Positions 8,380-14,869 of a stretch of DNA of 42,091 nucleotides are shown piece by piece. A program made the translations under genes and the position numbers. Under the pieces are notes generated by a model that saw only the letters and a program-made list of their open reading frames with translations, ran no database searches and was not told where the DNA came from. Origin of the DNA: Phycisphaerales bacterium (GTDB lineage: Bacteria; Planctomycetota; Phycisphaerae; Tepidisphaerales; Tepidisphaeraceae); NCBI GenBank assembly GCA_020853095.1, contig JADYZN010000023.1, positions 1 to 42,091 of the forward strand, in the 5' to 3' direction. Each line of letters starts with the position of its first letter. Positions within the stretch are counted from its first letter, which is position 1.

Positions 8380-9632
8380 GGCTTTTGTGCGCCCAGGGAT
8401 GCGGGAGGCTTGGCCGTCGGCCGGGGTGATGGGGAGCGGCCCAGAAGACGTTTCAACCGCGTGCGCAGGGCGGTTTTTTCGCGGAGTTTGCGAAACCACA
8501 TGGGACGACTGATTTCCTTCAGGTGATCGTCCAACGTAGCCTGCAGAGCGATGGTCCACGATCCTTCGGTGCCGTGGATTTTGGCCGCCTGAAGAATTTC
8601 CCGGATGGAAGCGGCCGCGTTGGGAGCCATGTCACGCTTATGCCAGGTGCGGATGAACTGGTCATCGGCATCGTGGGCAAAACATTCGGGCAGTTTCGCC
8701 CCCACGGCGCGGAACAACAGCAGCGACCGCATGCACTTGTAGCAGACGCCGCAATTTTGGCTCAGGTCCTGGCCTTCAAAGCAGATGCGCACGTTTCGCC
8801 GGCCGGCGGGCCATTGGGCGATGGCTTCGATTTTCTGGTGTCGCGCGAACGCCACGGCATCGTGTTCGATGGAAAACGAAGAGCCGCCCAACCGCCAATC
8901 CAGCAGAGGTGTGGACCCCCAGGGATTGGTGATTTTGCTGTAGGGGCTGCCGCTGGCGATCAGTCCGCCGCGAAATCCCTTCTGAAACAGCAGCAGCACC
9001 GCCGCCAGCGCGCTGCCGTGCATGTGTTCCCAGTTTTCCTCCGGCGTGATGATCCGCCAGTTGGTCGCCACGCGGGCCAGCGGCACGCCGAGGTCTTCGG
9101 TGATGGCCCGCGCCCTGGCCGATGCGCGGACAAACGTCTGCGTCTGGTTCAGCGGAATGTCGAATCCGTGAACCATGACGGCCGCCCCGATGGGCCGGGC
9201 CAGCCGGCCGCACAGTTTTTTGCAGTGCCGATAGAGCGTGAACGAGGCATCCGCCCCGCCGGAGAACGCCGAGACGTACCGTTCGGGCACTGGAAGCTCG
9301 CCTTCGGCCTCCCGGTCGGCGGTGATGGGGACCGGGGCGTACAGTTCGGGGCGATAATGATGCCAGGCATCCTGAAATTCGGTGAGATTGCGCAACAAGG
9401 AGGGAGAAACCCGGCCGTGAACGTGGATCGGCGCGCGTTTTTTCATCGCCTTGAACAACGTCCCCACCAGGAATGAATCCATCGCGTCGGTGATGAAGGG
9501 CACAAAGTCGTTGGCGACGGCGTATTGCAACGTCAACGGCGCATCACCGGCGCATTCGATCCGGGCGGAATACATGGTGGTATCCGGGCCGCGGGCCGGT
9601 TCGATCGGGCGTATATATAAGGTCTGATCCAT
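8376..9632 (-). CDS. QueC-like PP-loop (adenylating) protein with four-cysteine metal site
   Basis: This 418-residue protein has a PP-loop ATP-pyrophosphatase signature, SGGADAS, at residues 124-130, with one residue between the Asp and Ser compared with SGGLDS in QueC. The cysteines C284, C294, C297 and C300 (in QNCGVCYKC) closely resemble the QueC zinc site. Such proteins adenylate a carboxyl or carbonyl group. I have seen the NCG-x-C-x2-C pattern described in uncharacterised proteins of polysaccharide loci, but I cannot name a function. Residues 1-110 are an N-terminal domain I do not recognise. ATG 9632 is preferred because the longer frame starts only with TTG at 9677. It is coupled by ATGA to the pyruvyl transferase, which implies a shared glycan-modification task. 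Confidence 0.75.
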   Translation of the reverse strand: MDQTLYIRPIEPARGPDTTMYSARIECAGDAPLTLQYAVANDFVPFITDAMDSFLVGTLFKAMKKRAPIHVHGRVSPSLLRNLTEFQDAWHHYRPELYAPVPITADREAEGELPVPERYVSAFSGGADASFTLYRHCKKLCGRLARPIGAAVMVHGFDIPLNQTQTFVRASARARAITEDLGVPLARVATNWRIITPEENWEHMHGSALAAVLLLFQKGFRGGLIASGSPYSKITNPWGSTPLLDWRLGGSSFSIEHDAVAFARHQKIEAIAQWPAGRRNVRICFEGQDLSQNCGVCYKCMRSLLLFRAVGAKLPECFAHDADDQFIRTWHKRDMAPNAAASIREILQAAKIHGTEGSWTIALQATLDDHLKEISRPMWFRKLREKTALRTRLKRLLGRSPSPRPTAKPPASLGAQKP

Positions 9633-9731
9633 CGTACCTGCGTATTTTTTATCGGACGGCCGGTTGCCGGAAGGCAAATCATGACGGCCTCGTGTTCAAT
9701 GTTTATCGTCGAAACGCGGGCGGGACCGGAA

Positions 9732-10772
9732 TTATACCGCCCATGAGTCGCCGTTGATCTCCACCGCCACCCCGCGGCGGGCGCTTTCCCGCGCCGCATC
9801 CAGCAATTGCATCGTCGGCAGGACGCTGTGGGCCGTGACCGCCGGTTCGCCCTCGCCGCGGGTCGCGGCGGCGAATTGTTCCCAGATGATCGGCTCGTTG
9901 ATCCCTTCATCGGCCATCGCCAGACGGGCAGGCGAACCGGCCGCCGGGATGAAATCCAGCTCGGCCCACCGCCGCGTGTCGTAATCCGCCGAAGCGGGGC
10001 TTTGGCCGCTGCCGAGGATTCCATCGACATGCCATCGCGGCGGAGCGAACCGCGTCGTCGTGTTGATTTCCACCAGGCCGGCCGCCCCATCCTCAAAATC
10101 TATGCACACCCGTGCCAGATCATCGCAATCGTTTGCCCAGACGTTGCCGTGCAGTTGAGCGAACAGTCGCACCGGGCGGTTGGGCCACATCAATCGCCAC
10201 AACTGATCCACAAAATGGCTGCCCCAGTCATACAGCCCGCCGCCGCCATAGGCCGACTCGTTGCGCCAACCGGGCCGAAATTCCGTGGCGGCCGGACCCA
10301 CGCAACTGGCCCACTGCCCCAGCCTGCTTTCGACGTTGAACACCCGGCCGAACACCCCCGATCGAACGTGCTTGTCGATCGTCAGAAAATCCACATCCCA
10401 CCGCCGGTTGTGGAACACGCTCAGGGTCTTGTTGCGCCGATGGGCCTCCCGCATCATCTCCTGAGCCTGCGGCAAATCCAGCGCCATCGGCTTTTCGACC
10501 ATCAAATGCTTATCCGCTCGCAACGCGGCCATCGCCTGTTGGTGATGCATCGCGGTCGGCGTGGAAACCAACACCGCCCCCACCCGCACATCGTTCAACA
10601 GATCGTCAACGGACTGATAAACCGCCAACCCGCGCGACGATGCCATCTCCCGCCGGGCCGCGGTGACATCCGCCACGGCCACGACACGCACTCCCTTCGT
10701 CTGTCGGATCCACCGCTCATGCTCCGCCCCAATCCGTCCAAAACCGATGATGCCAACGCCAAGGATGTCCAT
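9732..10772 (-). CDS. Gfo/Idh/MocA family NAD(P)-dependent oxidoreductase
   Basis: This 346-residue dehydrogenase oxidises or reduces a sugar or inositol-like substrate in the cytoplasm. The N-terminal Rossmann fold has GFGRIG at residues 10-15. The family EKP motif is at 93-95 (MVEKPMAL), and the catalytic-type His lies in GGGLYDWGSHFVDQL. Length and domain order are standard. It lies 99 bases upstream of the PP-loop gene on the same strand and may share its transcript. With the DegT aminotransferase it could form a WlbA/WlbE-like dehydrogenase-transaminase pair making an amino sugar; this rests on family knowledge and proximity only. A TATAAT hexamer overlaps its stop codon and might serve the PP-loop gene, but no good -35 goes with it. 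Confidence 0.9.
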   Translation of the reverse strand: MDILGVGIIGFGRIGAEHERWIRQTKGVRVVAVADVTAARREMASSRGLAVYQSVDDLLNDVRVGAVLVSTPTAMHHQQAMAALRADKHLMVEKPMALDLPQAQEMMREAHRRNKTLSVFHNRRWDVDFLTIDKHVRSGVFGRVFNVESRLGQWASCVGPAATEFRPGWRNESAYGGGGLYDWGSHFVDQLWRLMWPNRPVRLFAQLHGNVWANDCDDLARVCIDFEDGAAGLVEINTTTRFAPPRWHVDGILGSGQSPASADYDTRRWAELDFIPAAGSPARLAMADEGINEPIIWEQFAAATRGEGEPAVTAHSVLPTMQLLDAARESARRGVAVEINGDSWAV

Positions 10773-10817
10773 GCGGATGGATTATAACGGCAAGGAAATG
10801 AACACCCGAATCAGGCG

Positions 10818-10885
10818 TGGAGGGCGTCGCTGCCGCGACGCCGTGGTTGTCGGTGAACCCGGCGGCAGAGGACTGCCGCCCTCCA
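10818..10885. repeat. REP-like double hairpin with an outer stem
   Basis: Two perfect 8-bp hairpins lie side by side: GGCGTCGC/GCGACGCC at 10823-10842 (loop TGCC) and GGCGGCAG/CTGCCGCC at 10861-10880 (loop AGGA). An outer 9-bp stem, TGGAGGGCG at 10818-10826 with CGCCCTCCA at 10877-10885, encloses both but competes with them for some bases. It fills the gap between the universal stress gene and the oxidoreductase gene. There is no T-run, so it is not a classical terminator. It has the look of a repetitive extragenic palindrome. Confidence 0.7.
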
Positions 10886-10930
10886 TGGATGGTCGTGGGT
10901 GTTGGAGAAATCGCGCGACGACCCTCTTTG

Positions 10931-11350
10931 TCAGGCTTTCACCCGCACCAGCAACACCGGCACGTTGACTCGATGCTGGACGGTGTGCGCGGTGGCGCCG
11001 AACAGCATGTCGCCGATGAATCGATGGCCATGCGTGCTCATCGCGATCAGGTCGCAATGGTCCCGTTCCACCCATTTGACGATTTCCTTGGCCGGATCGC
11101 CGAAGGCCAGGTGGGCCTCGACTTCAAACCCCTCTCCCTGCAACTCTTTTTTGATCCCCTCCAGGTACGCGCGGTCCTCGGTGACTTCGCGGCTGACGGC
11201 CTCCTCGCCATGCACCTGCGCCGCCCAACCATCGGCCACGTGCAACAGCACCAGCCGGCTCTTGAACGCCCTGGCCAGCGGGCGAATGTGCGTCAGGATC
11301 GTCTGGTCGGCGCTGGTGGTGTCCAGCGTGATGAGAATCCGCTCATACAT
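10931..11350 (-). CDS. Universal stress protein (UspA family)
   Basis: This 139-residue single-domain stress protein begins MYERILITLDTTSADQTI and ends PVLLVRVKA, the usual family borders. The nucleotide loop reads THGHRFIGDMLFGATAH. Compared with the G-x2-G-x9-G-S/T form of ATP-binding members, the second Gly is Phe and the last pair is G-A, so ATP binding may be weak or absent. ATG 11350 has a GCAGGTGG ribosome site just before it; GTG 11356 falls inside that site and is rejected. The gene starts 21 bases after the Nramp stop, so the two are co-transcribed. I recall Nramp proteins with a fused USP domain in other bacteria, which would make a regulatory link plausible. Confidence 0.92.
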   Translation of the reverse strand: MYERILITLDTTSADQTILTHIRPLARAFKSRLVLLHVADGWAAQVHGEEAVSREVTEDRAYLEGIKKELQGEGFEVEAHLAFGDPAKEIVKWVERDHCDLIAMSTHGHRFIGDMLFGATAHTVQHRVNVPVLLVRVKA

Positions 11351-11371
11351 AACCACCTGCCTTTTTTCCCA

Positions 11372-12772
11372 TTACCCGCCGGTGATCGCTCCCACCAGCA
11401 TACTCCCCAACCCATACACATCCAACGCCGTGATCAACAGGCACGAACCCCATCCCGCGATGAGCAAAAACCAGCCGTTGGCGAATTTTCCCATCCGTTT
11501 TTTCGAGCTGGTGAACTGCAACAGGGGAAACATCGCCAGCGGCAACTGGATCCCCAGAATCACCTGGCTGAGGGTCAACAGCGCCGTCACGCTCTGGTCC
11601 CCCTTGATCGCGATCACCACGATCGCCGGCACGATCGCCACCAGCCGGGTGATCATCCGTCGAACCCACGGGCGCATCCGCCAGTGCATGAACCCCTCCA
11701 TCACCACCTGGCCGGCCAGCGTGCCGGTCACGGTGCTGCTTTGGCCGCTGGCCAGCAACGCCACCGCGAACAGCACGCTGGCGGCGGCCGTCCCCAACAA
11801 AGGCGCCAGCGTCAGATACGCCTCCTGGATCCAATCGTTGCCGAACGTCACCACCTCGCCGCCCGGCAACGTCGTGTGGCTCTTGCCGTAAAACGTGATC
11901 GCGGCCAGCACCATGATCGAGGCGTTGACCATGAACGCGATCGACAACGAAATCACCGAATCGAAGCTGTTGAACCAGATCGCCCGGCGGATGGAAGGTT
12001 CATCCTTTTGAAATCGCCTCGTCTGCACCAGCGCGCCATGCAGATACAGGTTGTGCGGCATCACGGTCGCCCCGATGATCCCGATGGCGACGTAAATCAT
12101 CCCTTCCTGGGCAAATCCCGGCGAGATCAACGCCCTGCCCATCTCCATGAAACTGGGTTTGGTCGCCGGCAGGACGAATATCTCGATGAAATAACACCCC
12201 GCGATGGTCATCACCAACACCAGGATGAACGCCTCGATCAATCGCATCCCGAACGATTGCAACGACAACAGCAAAATCACGTCAAACGCCGTGATGACCA
12301 CCGCCCAGATCAATGGAATCCCGAACAACAAATTGATCGCCACCGCCGACCCCAGCACCTCGGCCAGGTCGCACGCCGCGATCGCCACTTCGGAGCTGAG
12401 CCAGTTGGGCCAGCGCGTCCATTTCGGATAATAATCGCGGCAGGCCTGCGCCAAATCCTTTCCCGCCACCACCCCCAGACGCGCCGAGCAAATCTGCAAC
12501 ACGATCGCCATCATGCTCGACAGGGCCACCACCCACAGCAGGCCGTATCGAAATCGCGCGCCCCCTTCCAGGTCGGTCGCCCAGTTGCCCGGATCCATGT
12601 ACCCCACGCTCACCAGCAACGCCGGGCCGGCAAACGCCAGATACTGACGCCAAAAGCTTGCCCCGGCCTTCGGGACCGGCACCGTGTCATGCAGACCTTC
12701 CAATGAGGGGTGCGGCCCCTCTTTCATACGATCCATCAGCTCCCCGTGCGGCATTGAAGGTTCCCAGTTCAT
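11372..12772 (-). CDS. mntH: Nramp-family proton-coupled manganese/divalent metal transporter
   Basis: This 466-residue inner-membrane importer has 11 or so hydrophobic segments. The metal-site motifs of the family are intact: DPGNW at residues 60-64 in the first helix, and MPHN at 238-241 in the sixth, supplying the Met thought to select transition metals over calcium. It carries about 45 extra hydrophilic residues before the first helix. The ATG at 12772 opens MNWEPSMPHGELM. A near-perfect palindrome lies 26 bases upstream. The ABC metal transporter genes lie just upstream on the same strand and the stress protein just downstream. Mn(II) is the likeliest substrate from family knowledge; Fe(II) is possible. 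Confidence 0.93.
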   Translation of the reverse strand: MNWEPSMPHGELMDRMKEGPHPSLEGLHDTVPVPKAGASFWRQYLAFAGPALLVSVGYMDPGNWATDLEGGARFRYGLLWVVALSSMMAIVLQICSARLGVVAGKDLAQACRDYYPKWTRWPNWLSSEVAIAACDLAEVLGSAVAINLLFGIPLIWAVVITAFDVILLLSLQSFGMRLIEAFILVLVMTIAGCYFIEIFVLPATKPSFMEMGRALISPGFAQEGMIYVAIGIIGATVMPHNLYLHGALVQTRRFQKDEPSIRRAIWFNSFDSVISLSIAFMVNASIMVLAAITFYGKSHTTLPGGEVVTFGNDWIQEAYLTLAPLLGTAAASVLFAVALLASGQSSTVTGTLAGQVVMEGFMHWRMRPWVRRMITRLVAIVPAIVVIAIKGDQSVTALLTLSQVILGIQLPLAMFPLLQFTSSKKRMGKFANGWFLLIAGWGSCLLITALDVYGLGSMLVGAITGG

Positions 12773-12797
12773 AATGTTACCATACCAAAGATAGAAT

Positions 12798-12811
12798 TTT
12801 GATTAGTCAAA
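12798..12811. promoter_or_regulatory. Palindromic operator candidate upstream of mntH
   Basis: The sequence TTTGATTAGTCAAA is a 14-bp inverted repeat with one mismatched pair, in an AT-rich pocket that stands out from the GC-rich surroundings. It sits 26-39 bases before the mntH start, where an operator overlapping a promoter would sit. Length and shape resemble sites of DtxR/MntR- or Fur-like metalloregulators, but the match to any one consensus is only general. Confidence 0.45.
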
Positions 12812-12850
12812 GAGTATATCCCGATGAATCCAAAAATCAATCTCATAAAA

Positions 12851-13714
12851 TTATTGGGAATTGATGGACGTTGCCCGCAGGCATCGTCTCACACCGTAAG
12901 CGATTAAAAATTGAGCAAAAAGCGCCAGTGCGATGCACGGCCCGACCGGCAGATAACGTCGCCAGGCGTGCGCCCCCAGCCCGCCGATCACGCCGATCAA
13001 TCCCACCGCCGTCGAGATCAACAGCACCCTGCCCAGCCGCCGGCTCAGCGCCAGCGCGGTCGCCCCCGGCAGGACCAGCATGGCCATCACCAGGATGCTT
13101 CCGAGCATCCGAATCCCCACCAGCACCATGACTGTCAACAGCAGGATCATTAAATAATGCATCAATCCAGCGCGAACCCCCGACACCTGGGCCATCAGCG
13201 GGTCAAAGCTGTAGGCGATGATTTCCTTGCCAAAGAGCCACATCGACACGATGACGCCGGCGCACGCCACCACCGCCGCGAGGGTGAAGGCGGCCGACAC
13301 CGGCCGCATTTGTCCGAACACCAGCGTGTCAAATCCAACCGGTTCACGATGAAGCACGGCGCGGTACATGCCTTGGGCCAGGAAACCCCACGCCACCGAA
13401 GCCACCAGGAAAATGCCGATGACCGTGTCGCTGTTGAGGATTCCATCGCGCGTGAAATATCCGATCCCCACCGCCATCAGCAGGCAAAACAGCACCACCG
13501 CCGTCATCACCAGCCATTGCTGGTCCCATTGGGGGATCAACAATGCCACCAGCCAGGCGGTCCCCGCGCCCCCCAGGCCGCCGTGGCTGATTCCTTCGCC
13601 GATGAACGCCCATCGACGCAGCACCACGAAGACGCTGAGCAGCGCGCACGCCAGCCCCATCGCCACGACGGCCACCAGCGCCAGCCGCAATCCCGGATCG
13701 GTCAACAATTGCAA
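12851..13714 (-). CDS. ABC-3 family metal (Mn/Zn/Fe) transporter permease
   Basis: This 287-residue permease of the ZnuB/MntB/TroC family has about eight membrane segments, with the family-typical early stretch CALLSVFVVLRRWAFIGEGISHGGLGG that contacts the ATPase. It ends in a basic tail. No ATG fits the N-terminus. A TTG at 13714 has AAGGGA five bases upstream; TTG 13705 overlaps the ATPase stop as TTGA. Either way the gene overlaps the ATPase gene by up to 13 bases, so translation is coupled. No substrate-binding protein gene is adjacent, so the lipoprotein or periplasmic receptor must be elsewhere. Confidence 0.9.
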   Translation of the reverse strand: MQLLTDPGLRLALVAVVAMGLACALLSVFVVLRRWAFIGEGISHGGLGGAGTAWLVALLIPQWDQQWLVMTAVVLFCLLMAVGIGYFTRDGILNSDTVIGIFLVASVAWGFLAQGMYRAVLHREPVGFDTLVFGQMRPVSAAFTLAAVVACAGVIVSMWLFGKEIIAYSFDPLMAQVSGVRAGLMHYLMILLLTVMVLVGIRMLGSILVMAMLVLPGATALALSRRLGRVLLISTAVGLIGVIGGLGAHAWRRYLPVGPCIALALFAQFLIAYGVRRCLRATSINSQ

Positions 13715-14478
13715 TGGAATCCCTTGTTGGCGGCCGCCTGGCCGATGCCCATCGCCTGAAGGTCGCAGGAAAACATCTGGTAGATCAGATCGGCCGGCAG
13801 ATGTTGCGGCACATCATGATAATGCAATTTCACGTTCAAACAGGCGATCCGATCCGACATCGCCGTCACGGCGCGAAGGTCATGGCTGACCATCACCAGC
13901 GTCAGGCCCAGTTCCTGTTTCAGGTTCGTCAAAAATTCGATGAACCGCTGCTGGCCGCTGCGGTCGATCCCGGTGGTCGGCTCATCGAGCAGCAACAGTT
14001 TTGGTTTGGCCGCCAGCGCCCGCGCGATCAACACCCGCTGCAACTGTCCGCCGGACAATTCCCCCACCGGCTGATCGGCCAGTTCGATGATCCCGACCCG
14101 ATCCATCATCCTCTCGGCGAAATCCAGATCGGCCTGGGCATGAGGGCGGAGCATGCCGGTCTTTCCCACCAGTCCAAGGCGGACCACCTGCCGGACGTTC
14201 AACGGAAAATCATCGGGCACGCGCGGATTTTGCGGCAGGTATCCGATCACATCCCCCCGGCGAACGGCCTGGCGGGGCATCATCCCCTGAATCCGGATGG
14301 TTCCGCGTGTCGGTTGAATCAATCCGAGCACCAGCCGAACCAGCGTCGTTTTTCCGCCGCCGTTGGGTCCGATAATCCCCACGGTGCTGCCTTGTTCGAT
14401 GCGCAGGTCGATCTGCTTGAGCACCAACTGCCCGGCATAGGCGAAATCAACCCCGGAAATATCCACAATATCAGACAT
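13702..14478 (-). CDS. ABC transporter ATPase for metal uptake (ZnuC/MntA-like)
   Basis: This 258-residue ATPase shows Walker A GPNGGGKT (residues 37-44), signature LSGGQ (141-145), Walker B LLLLDEP (161-167) and H-loop H199. Overall length and the VSHDLRAVTAMSDRIACLN segment match metal-uptake ATPases of the ZnuC type. It powers the permease encoded directly downstream. ATG 14478 (MSDIVDISGVDFAY) fits the family start; a longer frame begins at 14535 but adds residues with no family look. The last residues (FHCNC) are unusual and unexplained. First gene of the metal-uptake block; its promoter should lie in 14479-14600, where I see no clear hexamers on this strand. Confidence 0.92.
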   Translation of the reverse strand: MSDIVDISGVDFAYAGQLVLKQIDLRIEQGSTVGIIGPNGGGKTTLVRLVLGLIQPTRGTIRIQGMMPRQAVRRGDVIGYLPQNPRVPDDFPLNVRQVVRLGLVGKTGMLRPHAQADLDFAERMMDRVGIIELADQPVGELSGGQLQRVLIARALAAKPKLLLLDEPTTGIDRSGQQRFIEFLTNLKQELGLTLVMVSHDLRAVTAMSDRIACLNVKLHYHDVPQHLPADLIYQMFSCDLQAMGIGQAAANKGFHCNC

Positions 14479-14623
14479 AAATTTTTTGGTCGCGGCCCGT
14501 CGGCCATCATAATCCGCAATTGGGGCCGCTGCCATGAACCAGAAGGGGCGTAATATGCCTTACAGATCAGGCCGCCATGGGGGGAAGGTCCGAAAAAAAT
14601 TTACAAAAGTGAAAAGGAATTGC

Positions 14624-14653
14624 TTGTAACGGTTGGCGAAGGCGGGGTATATG
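14624..14653 (+). promoter_or_regulatory. Possible sigma70 promoter for the PA14/beta-helix gene
   Basis: TTGTAA at 14624-14629 and TATATG at 14648-14653 are spaced by 18 bases in the direction of the surface-protein gene. A run of A-rich DNA lies just upstream. This would give a leader of about 210 bases. The match is moderate. Confidence 0.35.
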
Positions 14654-14671
14654 GGGTCCGATGTTAAAGTT

Positions 14672-14749
14672 GGTCTCAAGAGTCGCCGAATTGAATGGAT
14701 GAATGAACAAACATTCAAGCCATCCCCGCGCCGCAGTCAGCTTGAGACC
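14672..14749 (+). other. Nested inverted repeats in the leader of the surface-protein gene
   Basis: A perfect 9-bp repeat, GGTCTCAAG (14672-14680) and CTTGAGACC (14741-14749), encloses a 7-bp one, TTGAATG (14691-14697) and CATTCAA (14712-14718). Folded as RNA they give a long-range stem with an inner hairpin and a GC-rich bulge. This region is untranslated. It does not match the riboswitch consensuses I could recall (c-di-GMP I, cobalamin, TPP). Confidence 0.5.
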
Positions 14750-14816
14750 CGCCGTTGAGAGGGCATGCCGTTTCCCCCAAGGCCATGCACGCCCGTAAAT
14801 CGTAGTTCATCGCCGC

Positions 14817-14837
14817 GAGGCGCCTTGTTGGCGCTTC
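14817..14837 (+). other. Hairpin 19 bases before the ribosome site
   Basis: GAGGCGCC and GGCGCTTC pair over 8 bp with one G-U, around the loop TTGTT. It precedes the strong AAAGGAG ribosome site (14856-14862) of the surface-protein gene and could affect initiation or mRNA stability. Confidence 0.45.
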
Positions 14838-14869
14838 CGCACAGAGTTTTACACCAAAGGAGTCTCACC

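Noticed and set aside
10817-12706. Plus-strand frame of 629 codons opposite mntH
   Set aside because: His/Gln/Arg-rich shadow; mntH on the other strand is unmistakable.
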